In this document: positions 17,331 through 25,685 of the stretch, piece by piece
How positions within the stretch are numbered: position 1 is the stretch's first letter
Layout: each line of letters begins with the position of its first letter
Assembly: GCF_003385595.1 (NCBI RefSeq)
Contig: NZ_QNUE01000006.1
Location: 186,001-250,000 of the forward strand
Direction of reading: 5' to 3'
From: Chryseobacterium flavum
GTDB taxonomy: Bacteria; Bacteroidota; Bacteroidia; Flavobacteriales; Weeksellaceae
Length of the DNA stretch: 64,000 nucleotides
The notes under the pieces: generated by a model
The model's input: the letters and a program-made list of their open reading frames with translations, nothing else
Told to the model about the DNA's origin: nothing
The model's database searches: none
Position numbers and translations under genes: made by a program

Positions 17331-17338
17331 CAAAAATA
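17331..17338 (-). promoter_or_regulatory. -7 promoter element of the second pirin gene
   Basis: CAAAAATA on the plus strand is TATTTTTG on the minus strand, 22 bp before the ATG at 17308. It fits TAnnTTTG. A -33 TTTG at 19-20 bp is not clear. Confidence 0.5.
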
Positions 17339-17427
17339 TTACCCCTAAAAACAAAATACATTGATCTGTGATAAGTTCGTAGGAAAGAAAAAGCAGAGAG
17401 GTAATCTGGATAATAGAATCAACAGAC

Positions 17428-18834
17428 TTAATCTTCTTTCGATTTCATATTCTTCCCGTCGGAAATATGAAGTCTTCTGAAAACGAGTCCGGATAAAATT
17501 GTTAATACTCCTACTGTAAGAAAAGTATACCTGAAAGCATTGTGAATTTCACCTTTAATCAGATCTGTATTTTCAAATACCTTTAAAACAATTAATCCGA
17601 AAGCAATTCCAAAACCGATAGCGAGCTGCTGATTGACCGATAACAATGAGTTACCGCTGCTGGTCTGAAAATTCCGGAGATCAGCAATGGAAATTGTATT
17701 CATTGAAGTAAACTGAATGGAGTTAAAAAATCCTAAGACGGCAATAATAGGAACAAACCAGTATAAAGAAGTATGGATATCCGGAATAGCCAGCATGCAG
17801 ATCAAGGTTCCGATAATGAAGGTATTTACCATCAATGTCTGCCGATACCCGTATTTATCAAGGATTTTTATAACAGAGGATTTCCCGAAGATTGCAGTTA
17901 GTGCCATGGGCGCTATAATCCATCCGGAAGTAACTGCTGACTGTTTATAAGCAATCTGGATCATCAGTGGAAGAAGCAACGGGACAGAGCTGATTCCTAG
18001 TCTTGTAGCCAGATTTCCTATAATTCCGACACGGAAAGTTCTAACCTGAAATAAGCTTAACGGGAAAATAGGATTTCCTTCTCTTCTCGCATGCTTGTAA
18101 TAATAATAAAGGAATAGAAAGCCTAAAATGAATACCAGAAGAACGGGGGTAATATTCTGAATATCCCCAAAAAGTTCGAGTGAAACGGAAAGAAGAAGAG
18201 AAGCTGCTGCAAAAATTAAAAAACCTTTAAGGTCGAAATCTACATCATCAGATTTGTAATTGGGCATAAATTTTAATCCTAAAAGAATTCCCAGAATACC
18301 AATCGGGATATTGATCAGAAAGATCCAGTGCCATGAAAGATAATCTACCATATACCCTCCTACCAACGGACCCAGAACAGGACCAATAAGTGCGGGAATG
18401 ATTGCAAAGTTCATTGCTTTAAGCAGCTCGTTTTTATCAAATGTTTTAATCAGGGCTAATTTCCCGACAGGTGTCATAAGGCTTCCTCCGACTCCCTGAA
18501 TTACTCTTGATATTACCAGGTGAGTAAGATTTTGAGATAAAGAGCAGAACAGAGAACCCAGACTGAATAATATTAAAGAAAATATAAATATTTTTTTTGT
18601 TCCGAATCTGTCTGCCAGAAAGCCACTTGCCGGCATGAAAACGGCTAATGTCAGTACATAACTGATGATGGCATTCTGCATATTAAGCGGAGATTCTTGA
18701 AGATCTTTTGCGATCGAAGGCAGGGACGTATTCAGGATAGTTGAATCCAGCATTTGCATAAAAATAGCCGTAGCCAGAATCAGTGGAAGGATTTTCTTTA
18801 TTGAGGCCTGTTGTGGAGTTGTTGTTTCTGTCAT
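17428..18834 (-). CDS. MFS transporter, DHA2/EmrB-like drug exporter
   Basis: A 468-residue integral membrane protein with about 13-14 hydrophobic segments, which suits the DHA2 (14-TM) class. The N-terminal MQMLDSTILNTSLPSIAKDL is the D1 motif of EmrB/QacA-type proteins. Motif A is seen as GFLADRFGTKKIF, and motif C (drug:H+ antiporter) as IPALIGPVLGPLVGGYMVD. It should pump out toxic compounds in exchange for protons. No membrane-fusion (EmrA) gene is next to it, so it may act alone. Its place beside pirins, FMN reductase and OsmC suggests a common role in handling aromatic or electrophilic toxins; this is inference. Confidence 0.92.
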   Translation of the reverse strand: MTETTTPQQASIKKILPLILATAIFMQMLDSTILNTSLPSIAKDLQESPLNMQNAIISYVLTLAVFMPASGFLADRFGTKKIFIFSLILFSLGSLFCSLSQNLTHLVISRVIQGVGGSLMTPVGKLALIKTFDKNELLKAMNFAIIPALIGPVLGPLVGGYMVDYLSWHWIFLINIPIGILGILLGLKFMPNYKSDDVDFDLKGFLIFAAASLLLSVSLELFGDIQNITPVLLVFILGFLFLYYYYKHARREGNPIFPLSLFQVRTFRVGIIGNLATRLGISSVPLLLPLMIQIAYKQSAVTSGWIIAPMALTAIFGKSSVIKILDKYGYRQTLMVNTFIIGTLICMLAIPDIHTSLYWFVPIIAVLGFFNSIQFTSMNTISIADLRNFQTSSGNSLLSVNQQLAIGFGIAFGLIVLKVFENTDLIKGEIHNAFRYTFLTVGVLTILSGLVFRRLHISDGKNMKSKED

Positions 18835-18940
18835 TTTATGTAGGCTGAAATGTTTAATAAACTTTCAGACTTATTTAATTGAAAAGACTGCTTGCTTTAA
18901 GCAGTTTGATCTTTAGATGAGGAAATCTATATAAAATTAA

Positions 18941-18970
18941 AAAAGTCCTGCGAAATATCACAGGACTTTT
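18941..18970 (-). terminator. Terminator after the 18975 gene
   Basis: Perfect 10-bp inverted repeat AAAAGTCCTG/CAGGACTTTT with a 10-nt loop, followed by T on the minus strand. It begins 4 bp beyond the stop codon. Confidence 0.9.
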
Positions 18971-18974
18971 TGAT

Positions 18975-19787
18975 TTATTTTCTTGGCTTTTCTACTCCTT
19001 TCCATTCGTCACCAGCTTTTCTGTACTGACTTAGTATGTATGTTTTGAAATCTTTTGTTTTGTATTCAATGTTATCTGTATTCTGTTCAAACGGCATTAT
19101 ATAATAGTAATCTATATCGGTTTTGTCTGATTTATTTCCTTTTTTAACAGAAGGAACATATTTTGAAAATTTATAATGGGGAAGATATTGTCTTAATCTT
19201 GTATAAAAAGCTTTATCCTCTTTTTCATCAGGAATAATGTCTACAATATTAAAATCATCCTTTTTCTTATCAATCCACAGATAATAAGTTTTTTCTTCTC
19301 CGATGTTTCTGTTGTATGAGTTAAATGCAAACAATTCTTTTGGAACCAGCTCCTTGATTTTTTCAGGATCCACTTTCGTATAATACTGACCTTTTGAAGG
19401 ATCTACATAGGTTTCAAGGTTATACATTAAAACGGAATTATTTTCAAATTTTTTGTTTTTAAAATATTGATTTAAAGATAATTCTGCAGTTGCTCTCAAT
19501 TCTTTACCTCTGTCATCCAGTTTTTTAGTGGGATTCTGAGGGTTTACTTTTTTTACAAATTCATATAAAACAACAGGTTTTACATCTTTAAGGTGAGGAT
19601 ACGTTTTAAGCTGCTCAGCTTTTACAAGCCAGTAGAATTGTTGATAATAGTCCTCCTTGTCAGCATCTTTTACGCTCTTATAAGCCAGAGCAAGCTTTTT
19701 TGAATTAAGATATTTGCCATATTTTCCTTGCCCAAAAGCGAAACTTATGAATAATAAGGCAAATAAAACAGTAAGGTTTCTTCTCAT
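18975..19787 (-). CDS. Secreted lysine-rich protein, function unknown
   Basis: A 270-residue protein from the ATG at 19787, which gives a clean signal peptide (MRRNLTVLFALLFISFAFGQ). The longer frame would start at a TTG at 19817 and is not preferred. The mature protein is rich in Lys and Tyr (GKYGKYLNSKKLALAYKSV, LRQYLPHYKFSKYVPSVKKG), with no cysteine pair and no motif that I recognise. It is probably periplasmic or surface-exposed. The gene has a strong terminator 4 bp downstream and stands alone between asnB and the MFS gene. Confidence 0.75.
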   Translation of the reverse strand: MRRNLTVLFALLFISFAFGQGKYGKYLNSKKLALAYKSVKDADKEDYYQQFYWLVKAEQLKTYPHLKDVKPVVLYEFVKKVNPQNPTKKLDDRGKELRATAELSLNQYFKNKKFENNSVLMYNLETYVDPSKGQYYTKVDPEKIKELVPKELFAFNSYNRNIGEEKTYYLWIDKKKDDFNIVDIIPDEKEDKAFYTRLRQYLPHYKFSKYVPSVKKGNKSDKTDIDYYYIMPFEQNTDNIEYKTKDFKTYILSQYRKAGDEWKGVEKPRK

Positions 19788-19893
19788 TTTTTTATAATTG
19801 ATATTTTCGTTTTCCAAATATAATTATTTATTAGATATTATTTTTGATTGTCAGTTAAATTCTGTCAATATTATTGCCGTTAATTCAAAAGAA

Positions 19894-19915
19894 AATCCTG
19901 TATTGCTACAGGATT
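19894..19915 (-). terminator. Terminator of asnB
   Basis: 8-bp inverted repeat AATCCTGT/ACAGGATT with a 6-nt loop. On the minus strand the hairpin is followed by TTTTCTTTTG. It lies about 115 bp after the asnB stop, beyond the 7-bp tandem repeat. Confidence 0.8.
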
Positions 19916-19990
19916 GATAAAATATGATTTAGATTTCAAATCTGAAGTTTGAGAAGGTATAACAAATTAATTATTCATCATAAAACTACT

Positions 19991-20046
19991 CATAACCCAT
20001 AACCCATAATTTATAACTCGCAACTCATAACTCATAACTCATATGA
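19991..20046. repeat. 7-bp tandem repeat overlapping the asnB stop
   Basis: Eight imperfect 7-bp units of the form CATAACY on the plus strand (CATAACC twice, CATAATT, TATAACT, CGCAACT, CATAACT twice, CATATGA). The asnB stop codon (20032-20034) and its last codons lie inside the array, so unit slippage would change the C-terminus. Confidence 0.85.
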
Positions 20047-21705
20047 CGTTTCATGTACCTTCACTGCTCTTCCGCTTGGATCATTCATTTTTTTAAAAGC
20101 TTCATCCCATTCCAAAGCAATAGGAGTAGAGCAGGCAACGGACGGAACGGATGGGACTGTAGCAGCAGCAGTTTCACTTGGGAAATGTTCCTCAAATATT
20201 GTTCTGTATCGGTATTCCTCTTTATTTTGAGGGGTGTTTAGCGGGAATCTGAACCTTGCATTGGCCATCATTTCATCAGTAACTTCTCTTTCAGCAACTT
20301 CTTTTAAAGTATCGATCCATGAATATCCTACGCCATCAGAGAATTGTTCTTTCTGTCTCCATACGATGGATTCCGGAAGAATATCTTCAAATGCTTTTCT
20401 TAGCACCCATTTTTCAATCTTTCCTTCTGCTGTATCAACCATTTTATCTTTTGGGTTAAGGGTCATTGCAATATCCATAAACTCTTTATCAAGAAAGGGA
20501 ACCCTGCCTTCTATTCCCCAGCTCATTAATGCTTTATTTGCTCTTAAACAATCATATAAATGAAGTTTGTTTAGCTTTCTTACGGTTTCATCATGAAATT
20601 CTTTGGCATCAGGAGCTTTATGGAAGTATAAATATCCGCCAAACAGCTCATCAGAGCCTTCTCCGGAAAGAACCATCTTTATTCCCATAGACTTGATAAC
20701 CCTTGCTAAAAGATACATGGGAGTAGATGCCCTGATGGTTGTTACGTCATAGGTTTCCAGATGATAAATTACATCACGGACAGCATCAAGCCCTTCCTGA
20801 ACGGTAAAGTTTACCTCATGATGAACAGATCCGATATGCTCTGCCGCTTTTTGGGCAGCTGCCAAATCGGGTGATCCTACAAGACCTACCGCAAAACTGT
20901 GAAGTCTCGGGTACCATGCTTCCTGCGTATCACCACTTTCAATCCTCTGTCTCGCAAATTTTGCTGTAATAGCAGAGATCACAGATGAGTCCAACCCTCC
21001 GGAAAGAAGAACGCCATAAGGAACATCACTCATCAATTGCCTGTGAACTGCATCTTCAAGCCCTTTTCTCAGTCGGTTAATATCGGTTTCCTTATCTTTA
21101 ACATGATCATAGCGTTCCCAATCTCTTTTATACCATTGTTGAAGCCCGCTTCCATCTTTGCTGTAAACAAGATGTCCGGGTAAAAATGTTTCTATTGTCT
21201 TACATACTCCCTCCAAAGCTTTCAGCTCGGAAGCAACATAGTAATTACCGTTTTTATCCCATCCCTGATAAAGAGGGCAAATCCCCATATGATCACGGGC
21301 AATGAGATAAACTTCATTCTCTGTATCATATAATGCAAAAGCAAAAATTCCGTTCAGCTTTTCAACGAAGTCTTTTCCATACTTTCTGTAAAGTGCTAAA
21401 ATGACTTCACAGTCAGATTGGGTTTGAAATTCATAATCGGGGAATTCCTGTTTTAATTCTCTATGGTTGTAGATTTCGCCGTTTACGGCTAATACTATTT
21501 TTCCATCTTTGGTAAATAAAGGTTGTTTTCCTGAAGTGGGATCCACGATCGCAAGCCTTTCATGAGAAAAGACTACTTTATCATCTTGAAAAACTCCACT
21601 CCAGTCCGGTCCTCTGTGACGGATTTTTTTTGACATCTCCAAAACCTGGGGTCTTAATATTTCAGTTTTTTGTTTTGCGTCAAATAGACATACAATTCCA
21701 CACAT
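20032..21705 (-). CDS. asnB: Asparagine synthase B (glutamine-hydrolysing)
   Basis: A 557-residue cytoplasmic enzyme, close to the E. coli AsnB length of 554. Residue Cys2 of MCGIVCLFDAK is the N-terminal nucleophile that releases ammonia from glutamine; the glutaminase domain continues with KIRHRGPDWSG and NGEIYNH. The synthetase domain has the PP-loop ATP motif SGGLDSSVISAI near residue 232 and GEGSDELFGGY near residue 345. It makes asparagine from aspartate and ATP. A good promoter and a 15-bp dyad lie upstream. The C-terminal SYEL is encoded by the start of a 7-bp tandem repeat, and a proline-valine-alanine rich linker (TAAATVPSVPSVA) precedes it. Confidence 0.97.
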   Translation of the reverse strand: MCGIVCLFDAKQKTEILRPQVLEMSKKIRHRGPDWSGVFQDDKVVFSHERLAIVDPTSGKQPLFTKDGKIVLAVNGEIYNHRELKQEFPDYEFQTQSDCEVILALYRKYGKDFVEKLNGIFAFALYDTENEVYLIARDHMGICPLYQGWDKNGNYYVASELKALEGVCKTIETFLPGHLVYSKDGSGLQQWYKRDWERYDHVKDKETDINRLRKGLEDAVHRQLMSDVPYGVLLSGGLDSSVISAITAKFARQRIESGDTQEAWYPRLHSFAVGLVGSPDLAAAQKAAEHIGSVHHEVNFTVQEGLDAVRDVIYHLETYDVTTIRASTPMYLLARVIKSMGIKMVLSGEGSDELFGGYLYFHKAPDAKEFHDETVRKLNKLHLYDCLRANKALMSWGIEGRVPFLDKEFMDIAMTLNPKDKMVDTAEGKIEKWVLRKAFEDILPESIVWRQKEQFSDGVGYSWIDTLKEVAEREVTDEMMANARFRFPLNTPQNKEEYRYRTIFEEHFPSETAAATVPSVPSVACSTPIALEWDEAFKKMNDPSGRAVKVHETSYEL

Positions 21706-21724
21706 ATTCTTATTATTTATGAAG

Positions 21725-21755
21725 CAAAAGTAGAATAGCTGTTTATAAATAACAA
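21725..21755 (-). promoter_or_regulatory. asnB promoter
   Basis: On the minus strand the -7 element TACTTTTG (21725-21732) is preceded by TTG (21753-21755) with a 20-bp spacer, a good match to TTTG-N19/20-TAnnTTTG. The ATG follows 19 bp downstream. Confidence 0.7.
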
Positions 21756-21770
21756 TAAAAAATATTTAAA

Positions 21771-21818
21771 AGTTAAAATTTTTAATCAATTTATTTATTT
21801 TGGTTAAAAATTTTAACT
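21771..21818. repeat. 15-bp dyad upstream of asnB
   Basis: Perfect inverted repeat AGTTAAAATTTTTAA (21771-21785) and its complement (21804-21818) with an 18-nt spacer, just upstream of the asnB -33 region. The position suits an activator or Lrp-type site. That it regulates asnB is inference. Confidence 0.6.
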
Positions 21819-21998
21819 ATCAGTGTAAAATTAACTGCTTTATATTGATTTTTTTCACTGTTTCAATCTTGTATAAAAGCCACCTTACCTCTATACAAAA
21901 TTAAAATGACATATTTATTAATATATGGTAATTAATTATATGAATTTTAGTCTTTACTTTGTGGCTCGAAATAATTTTTTTTCATCATTTGTGTTTTT

Positions 21999-22027
21999 AC
22001 CTTCTTGCAATTCTCATGCAAGAAGGT
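21999..22027 (+). terminator. Strong hairpin with T-tract on the plus strand only
   Basis: 11-bp perfect arms ACCTTCTTGCA/TGCAAGAAGGT with a 7-nt loop, followed on the plus strand by TTTTGTTTTT. It lies 8 bp beyond the stop of the minus-strand PNGase-like gene, but in that direction the tail is A-rich. Confidence 0.65.
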
Positions 22028-22034
22028 TTTGTTT

Positions 22035-23702
22035 TTATTCAGTACCTAATAAAACTCCTGAAACATTCCATGAGCTGAAGCTTGTTCCTTCTGTAGGGGC
22101 GAGAGGAATTTTTATCTGAATGGTATGCTTTCCTGCTTTCAGATCTCCGAGAGGAATGAAATCAGGATTGGTAACAGTGCCGGGACACCAGTTTGACCTG
22201 CTGAGGTCAGAAGAAGAAAGGCCGTCCTGAAAATTTCCCGAAGCCGGATTATATAAACGATAAGATCCGCAATCGGTCCGCCATGGAATAAAAGAGAATA
22301 TGGCTTTCCCATCTAAAGAAACAGAATTAATTTTCGGAACAAATTCATCCCCGTTTTCCCAGCCGCCATGGCCCGTAGTGATATATCTGAGCCGGGCGTT
22401 CTTTATATCTTTTTTTACCGTAAAGTCAACCCAAAGCCCGTTTTCCCGGTTAAACATTGTAGAGTAATCCTGTCCTGCCATTTCCATAATATTCAGGGTG
22501 TTGAATAAAGGGACTGCCATATTATTTTTGTGAACTGCCTGATCGCTTTTATGAATTGTTATTTCAAGGCTGATTTTATGTCCTCCTTTATCATAATTAC
22601 CAATAAAAGCTCCTATCCAGAGTTCCTTACCGGATAAGAACGGTTTTAACTCTGTAATATCCTGCCGGTATGGGTTCACCGTATGCCAGTTTTTATTTTT
22701 TAATTGTATATGATTAAAATGCTGAATCCCGAATGGTGTGAAAAATCTCATCATTTCTACAGCCGGACTATAATGGTCTGTTGCGGTTACTCCGTAATAT
22801 AATTTTCCGTTTCCGTTGTCAAAAGCAGGAAGCACTTTTGCCCCCTTTTCCAAACCGTCAAAGAAGGATAATGTTTTGTCCTGCGGAATAAAGAACACTG
22901 TTCCGGTCCTGTCGTAAGCGTCGCCATTTGATTGTTGTTTAAGTTCTGCAAAAATATTTTCACCCTCTGTAATAGCCGGAAAACTGATCTTTTTTAATAT
23001 GATGGTGCCGTTTGCATATCTCTTTATTGTTGCATCAGATCTGGATGTATCAGAAAAATTGATGATTTCCTGATCAAAAACATTCAATGTTGTGAATCTG
23101 CTTTTCCAGAGAAGATCTTTATATCCAAGCTGGTCGGTAGATTGTACCGGTGCATTGATGATCTTATCAATTCCTGTATTTTTTATTTTTTTTATGGAAG
23201 CAGCTGTGATTAATGAGTTTTTATTTCTTTCTACTTCTAAAACCAATCCTAAATCCTGACCTAATACAGAAGGTCCTCCTTTTAATTTCAGGTCTTGTGT
23301 ATACCAGATTTCAATTGTATTTGAATTAACTTTGGTAATCGCCTTTTTGCAGCTGTATCCAAGTATTTTCTTAGTTTCATCAGTCAGTTCAAAAGCCTGT
23401 TTTCCTACAGATTGAGGGTCAGAGCTTGAAATAATGTTTTCAGGTTTTAAAAAAGCATAGGAAATAACCGTATTGGAAGGCTTTTCAATTTTAATGATTT
23501 CAAAAGGATAAGTGCTTTTTTGCTCTTTAATAGTAGTATTCAGGATAAAATTCTCTTTTTCATTGACCCATATTACGGGAGAAGGCTGATCTGTCTGTAC
23601 CTTACCGTTATAAGAACTGACATACCGGATTTCATAGGTCTGTGCAGGTACGGCGCAAAAGAGAAAAACAGACAGAAAGCAGAAAATAATTCTTGTATAC
23701 AT
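22035..23702 (-). CDS. PNGase F-type glycosidase with GLPGLI-like N-terminal domain
   Basis: A 555-residue secreted protein from the ATG at 23702 (signal peptide ending CAVPAQ); the TTG at 23723 would overlap the promoter. Residues about 21-180 look like the GLPGLI family (TYEIRY start, LGYSCKKAIT, then IEIWYTQDL). Residues about 205-555 resemble peptide-N-glycosidase F: YDRTGTVF (D264, at the place of the catalytic Asp60 of PNGase F), GHGGWENGDEFVPK (E453, at the place of Glu206), and the SRSNWCPGTV motif near the C-terminus. It should cleave N-linked glycans from glycoproteins outside the cell. It may match the PNGase F-II type of Elizabethkingia, which has an extra N-terminal domain; I say this from memory of the family. 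Confidence 0.85.
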   Translation of the reverse strand: MYTRIIFCFLSVFLFCAVPAQTYEIRYVSSYNGKVQTDQPSPVIWVNEKENFILNTTIKEQKSTYPFEIIKIEKPSNTVISYAFLKPENIISSSDPQSVGKQAFELTDETKKILGYSCKKAITKVNSNTIEIWYTQDLKLKGGPSVLGQDLGLVLEVERNKNSLITAASIKKIKNTGIDKIINAPVQSTDQLGYKDLLWKSRFTTLNVFDQEIINFSDTSRSDATIKRYANGTIILKKISFPAITEGENIFAELKQQSNGDAYDRTGTVFFIPQDKTLSFFDGLEKGAKVLPAFDNGNGKLYYGVTATDHYSPAVEMMRFFTPFGIQHFNHIQLKNKNWHTVNPYRQDITELKPFLSGKELWIGAFIGNYDKGGHKISLEITIHKSDQAVHKNNMAVPLFNTLNIMEMAGQDYSTMFNRENGLWVDFTVKKDIKNARLRYITTGHGGWENGDEFVPKINSVSLDGKAIFSFIPWRTDCGSYRLYNPASGNFQDGLSSSDLSRSNWCPGTVTNPDFIPLGDLKAGKHTIQIKIPLAPTEGTSFSSWNVSGVLLGTE

Positions 23703-23720
23703 ATAGAGGTAATTTTGTTG

Positions 23721-23752
23721 CAAAGTTATTCTAAACTTTCCACAGCATCAAA
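23721..23752 (-). promoter_or_regulatory. Promoter of the PNGase F-type gene
   Basis: On the minus strand TAACTTTG (23721-23728) is preceded by TTTG (23749-23752) with a 20-bp spacer, matching both parts of the Bacteroidota consensus. This fixes the start codon at 23702 rather than 23723. Confidence 0.8.
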
Positions 23753-23819
23753 ACAGTTTAATCTTATAGAAATAATAGTTCCGGCTTGTTACAGGAATAG
23801 ATAAACCGGGGTAATAAAA

Positions 23820-23844
23820 AAAACTACTCTGAAAGAGTAGTTTT
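23820..23844 (-). terminator. Terminator of the m5C methyltransferase gene
   Basis: 11-bp perfect arms AAAACTACTCT/AGAGTAGTTTT with a 3-nt loop. On the minus strand a run of T follows. It lies 20 bp after the stop codon at 23865. Confidence 0.9.
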
Positions 23845-23864
23845 ATACTTATATTCCGGGAAGA

Positions 23865-25070
23865 TTAAGAGACTCTCTCAATTAAAGCCATATAGAATCC
23901 GTCATAGCCTTCGCTTGGCATTACTTTTTCATCTTTAATCAATTTGAATCCCGGGTTATTCTTTAAAAATTCTTCCACCTGCCCATTGTTTTCAGACGGA
24001 AGGATGGAACAGGTTGCATAGACCATTTTTCCTCCTTTTTTCAGCATTTTGGAATAGTCCTGAAGAATTTGCTGTTGTTCTTTTTTTATTCTGTCAATGA
24101 ATTCCTGGTCGATTTTCCATTTACTGTCAGGGTTTCTTTTTAGAACACCTAAACCGGAGCAAGGGGCATCAATTAATAACCGGTCTGCCTTTTCATGAAG
24201 ACGTTTGATGACTTTATTATCAGAGATCATACGCGTTTCAATATTATGGGCTCCGGCTCTTTTAGCCCGGCGTTTCAATTCTGCCAGTTTCCAGTCAAAA
24301 ATATCCAATGCCACAATCTGACCTTTGTTTTTCATCAATGCTGCCAGATGAAGGGTTTTTCCACCTGCGCCGGCACATGCATCCACAACCCGCTGTCCTT
24401 CTTTTACATCAAGGAAATATCCTATTTTTTGTGAAGAAGCGTCCTGAACTTCAAATAAGCCTTCTTTGAAAGCTGTTGTAAGGAAAACATTCTTTTTTTC
24501 TTCCAACTGTACCGCATCCGGGTAGTTTTTGATAGGAAACGAAACCACACCTTCATCAGAAAGATCAGAAATAAGTTCTTTAGTTGTTGTTTTTAAGGTG
24601 TTTGTTCTCAGTACGGTAGGAGCCTGCTCATTTAAAGCGGTCATTTCTTTTTCCCAGTTGGCTCCCAGTTCTTTTTCCAGTGTTTCAGCCAGCCAGTCAG
24701 GAATAGAATGTTCAATGGCTTTCGTCGGAACTGTATTTTTTTTTAGTTTGGTCAGAATATCGGCAATTTTGATTCCGTCAAACTCTTCAAATTTTTTATA
24801 GTTGGTTTTGCTCCAAAGGAGGTATGCTATGATCAGTTTATAAATATTGTTGGGTTTTACACCTTCGCCCATATAATACTCAAGGCGTTTCTTCCAACGG
24901 ATAATATTGTAGAAAATCTCAGAAACAACTGCTCTGTCCTGGCTTCCCCATTTTTTATTAGCTTTTAAAAGTCTTTCGATTACTTTATCAGCGTATTTAT
25001 TTTTCTCGAAAAATGTTTCTTGTAAAGCATCGTGAATTCCGATCGCTAAGTTTCTGTGAATAAGTTCCAT
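23865..25070 (-). CDS. RsmB-like rRNA cytosine-C5 methyltransferase
   Basis: A 401-residue protein from the ATG at 25070. The longer start at 25097 overlaps the -7 promoter element and is rejected. An NusB-like helical N-terminal domain (residues about 1-140) is followed by a NOL1/NOP2/Sun methyltransferase domain. The SAM motif is DACAGAGGKT near residue 230. The two catalytic cysteines are seen: C304 in DAPCSGLGV and C354 in YATCSILPSE. Enzymes of this type methylate cytosine in 16S rRNA (RsmB: C967) in the cytoplasm. The gene is monocistronic with its own terminator. Confidence 0.93.
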   Translation of the reverse strand: MELIHRNLAIGIHDALQETFFEKNKYADKVIERLLKANKKWGSQDRAVVSEIFYNIIRWKKRLEYYMGEGVKPNNIYKLIIAYLLWSKTNYKKFEEFDGIKIADILTKLKKNTVPTKAIEHSIPDWLAETLEKELGANWEKEMTALNEQAPTVLRTNTLKTTTKELISDLSDEGVVSFPIKNYPDAVQLEEKKNVFLTTAFKEGLFEVQDASSQKIGYFLDVKEGQRVVDACAGAGGKTLHLAALMKNKGQIVALDIFDWKLAELKRRAKRAGAHNIETRMISDNKVIKRLHEKADRLLIDAPCSGLGVLKRNPDSKWKIDQEFIDRIKKEQQQILQDYSKMLKKGGKMVYATCSILPSENNGQVEEFLKNNPGFKLIKDEKVMPSEGYDGFYMALIERVS

Positions 25071-25094
25071 AATTGCTTCTGCTGTTTGAATCTG

Positions 25095-25102
25095 CAAAAA
25101 TA
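25095..25102 (-). promoter_or_regulatory. -7 promoter element of the methyltransferase gene
   Basis: TATTTTTG on the minus strand, 24 bp before the ATG at 25070. The element overlaps the alternative upstream start codon, which argues for the shorter protein. Confidence 0.55.
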
Positions 25103-25294
25103 CGAATTATAGTTGAGAGTTTGTTGTTAAGGGCCGGCGGTTTAAGAACAGAATGAATGAGGAGGAATTGCAGTTAATTTATTAATCATTCAGCAGGTGT
25201 ATAATTATTCACCATTCGGAGCTGATAATAATGACTTTAGACCGGGTTTATTCCGATATTTTATCCGGAATAATTCACCATTCTCTTTCAGATA

Positions 25295-25327
25295 CTTGGT
25301 TCTATATCTTAAAAAGCTCTACCTTTG
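25295..25327 (+). promoter_or_regulatory. Promoter of yjdM
   Basis: CTTG (25295-25298), a 21-bp spacer and TACCTTTG (25320-25327) match the Bacteroidota promoter layout. The ATG follows 13 bp downstream. Confidence 0.6.
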
Positions 25328-25340
25328 CAAAAAATAAAAT

Positions 25341-25685
25341 ATGAGTGATACAATACTTTGTCCGAAATGCAGTTCGGAGTTTACCTATCCAAGTGATAAT
25401 ATGATGGTATGTTCCCAGTGTTTCTACGAATGGAACCCTGAAGAAGCTGCTGCAGAAGTGGCTAACGAGGGAAAGATTTTGGATTCTAACGGCAATGAGC
25501 TCCAGGACGGAGACTCAGTGGTTGTTATTAAAGATCTTCCTGTTAAAGGAGCGCCAAAGCCGGTGAAAGCAGGTACTAAAGTAAAAAATATCCGTTTAAG
25601 ACCGGGAAGTGATCATAATATTGATTGCAAAATAGATGGTTTTGGGGCAATGGCATTAAAGTCAGAATTCGTTAAGAAAGCATAA
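25341..25685 (+). CDS. yjdM: Zinc-ribbon protein YjdM (PhnA-like)
   Basis: A 114-residue protein matching E. coli YjdM (formerly PhnA) over its whole length. The N-terminal zinc ribbon has two CxxC pairs (CPKCSS and CSQCFYEW), about 20 residues apart. The C-terminal domain has the characteristic [15 protein letters not shown], a phrase rich in LPVKGA, and a final [13 protein letters not shown]. Despite the old name it has no proven role in phosphonate use. The gene is preceded by a good promoter and stands alone. Confidence 0.96.
   Translation: MSDTILCPKCSSEFTYPSDNMMVCSQCFYEWNPEEAAAEVANEGKILDSNGNELQDGDSVVVIKDLPVKGAPKPVKAGTKVKNIRLRPGSDHNIDCKIDGFGAMALKSEFVKKA

Larger units (their letters stand above)
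21706..22034. other. 329-bp intergenic region between the PNGase-like gene and asnB
   Basis: This AT-rich stretch holds no convincing gene. It contains the asnB promoter, a 15-bp dyad, and a hairpin next to the stop of the PNGase-like gene, each listed separately. A 64-residue frame on the plus strand (21925-22119) has no family character and runs into the PNGase gene; it is not called as a gene. Confidence 0.7.

Noticed and set aside
21925..22119. 64-residue plus-strand frame between the PNGase-like gene and asnB
   Set aside because: Composition is not like a protein and it overlaps the end of the PNGase-like gene; the region is better explained by a hairpin and possible RNA.
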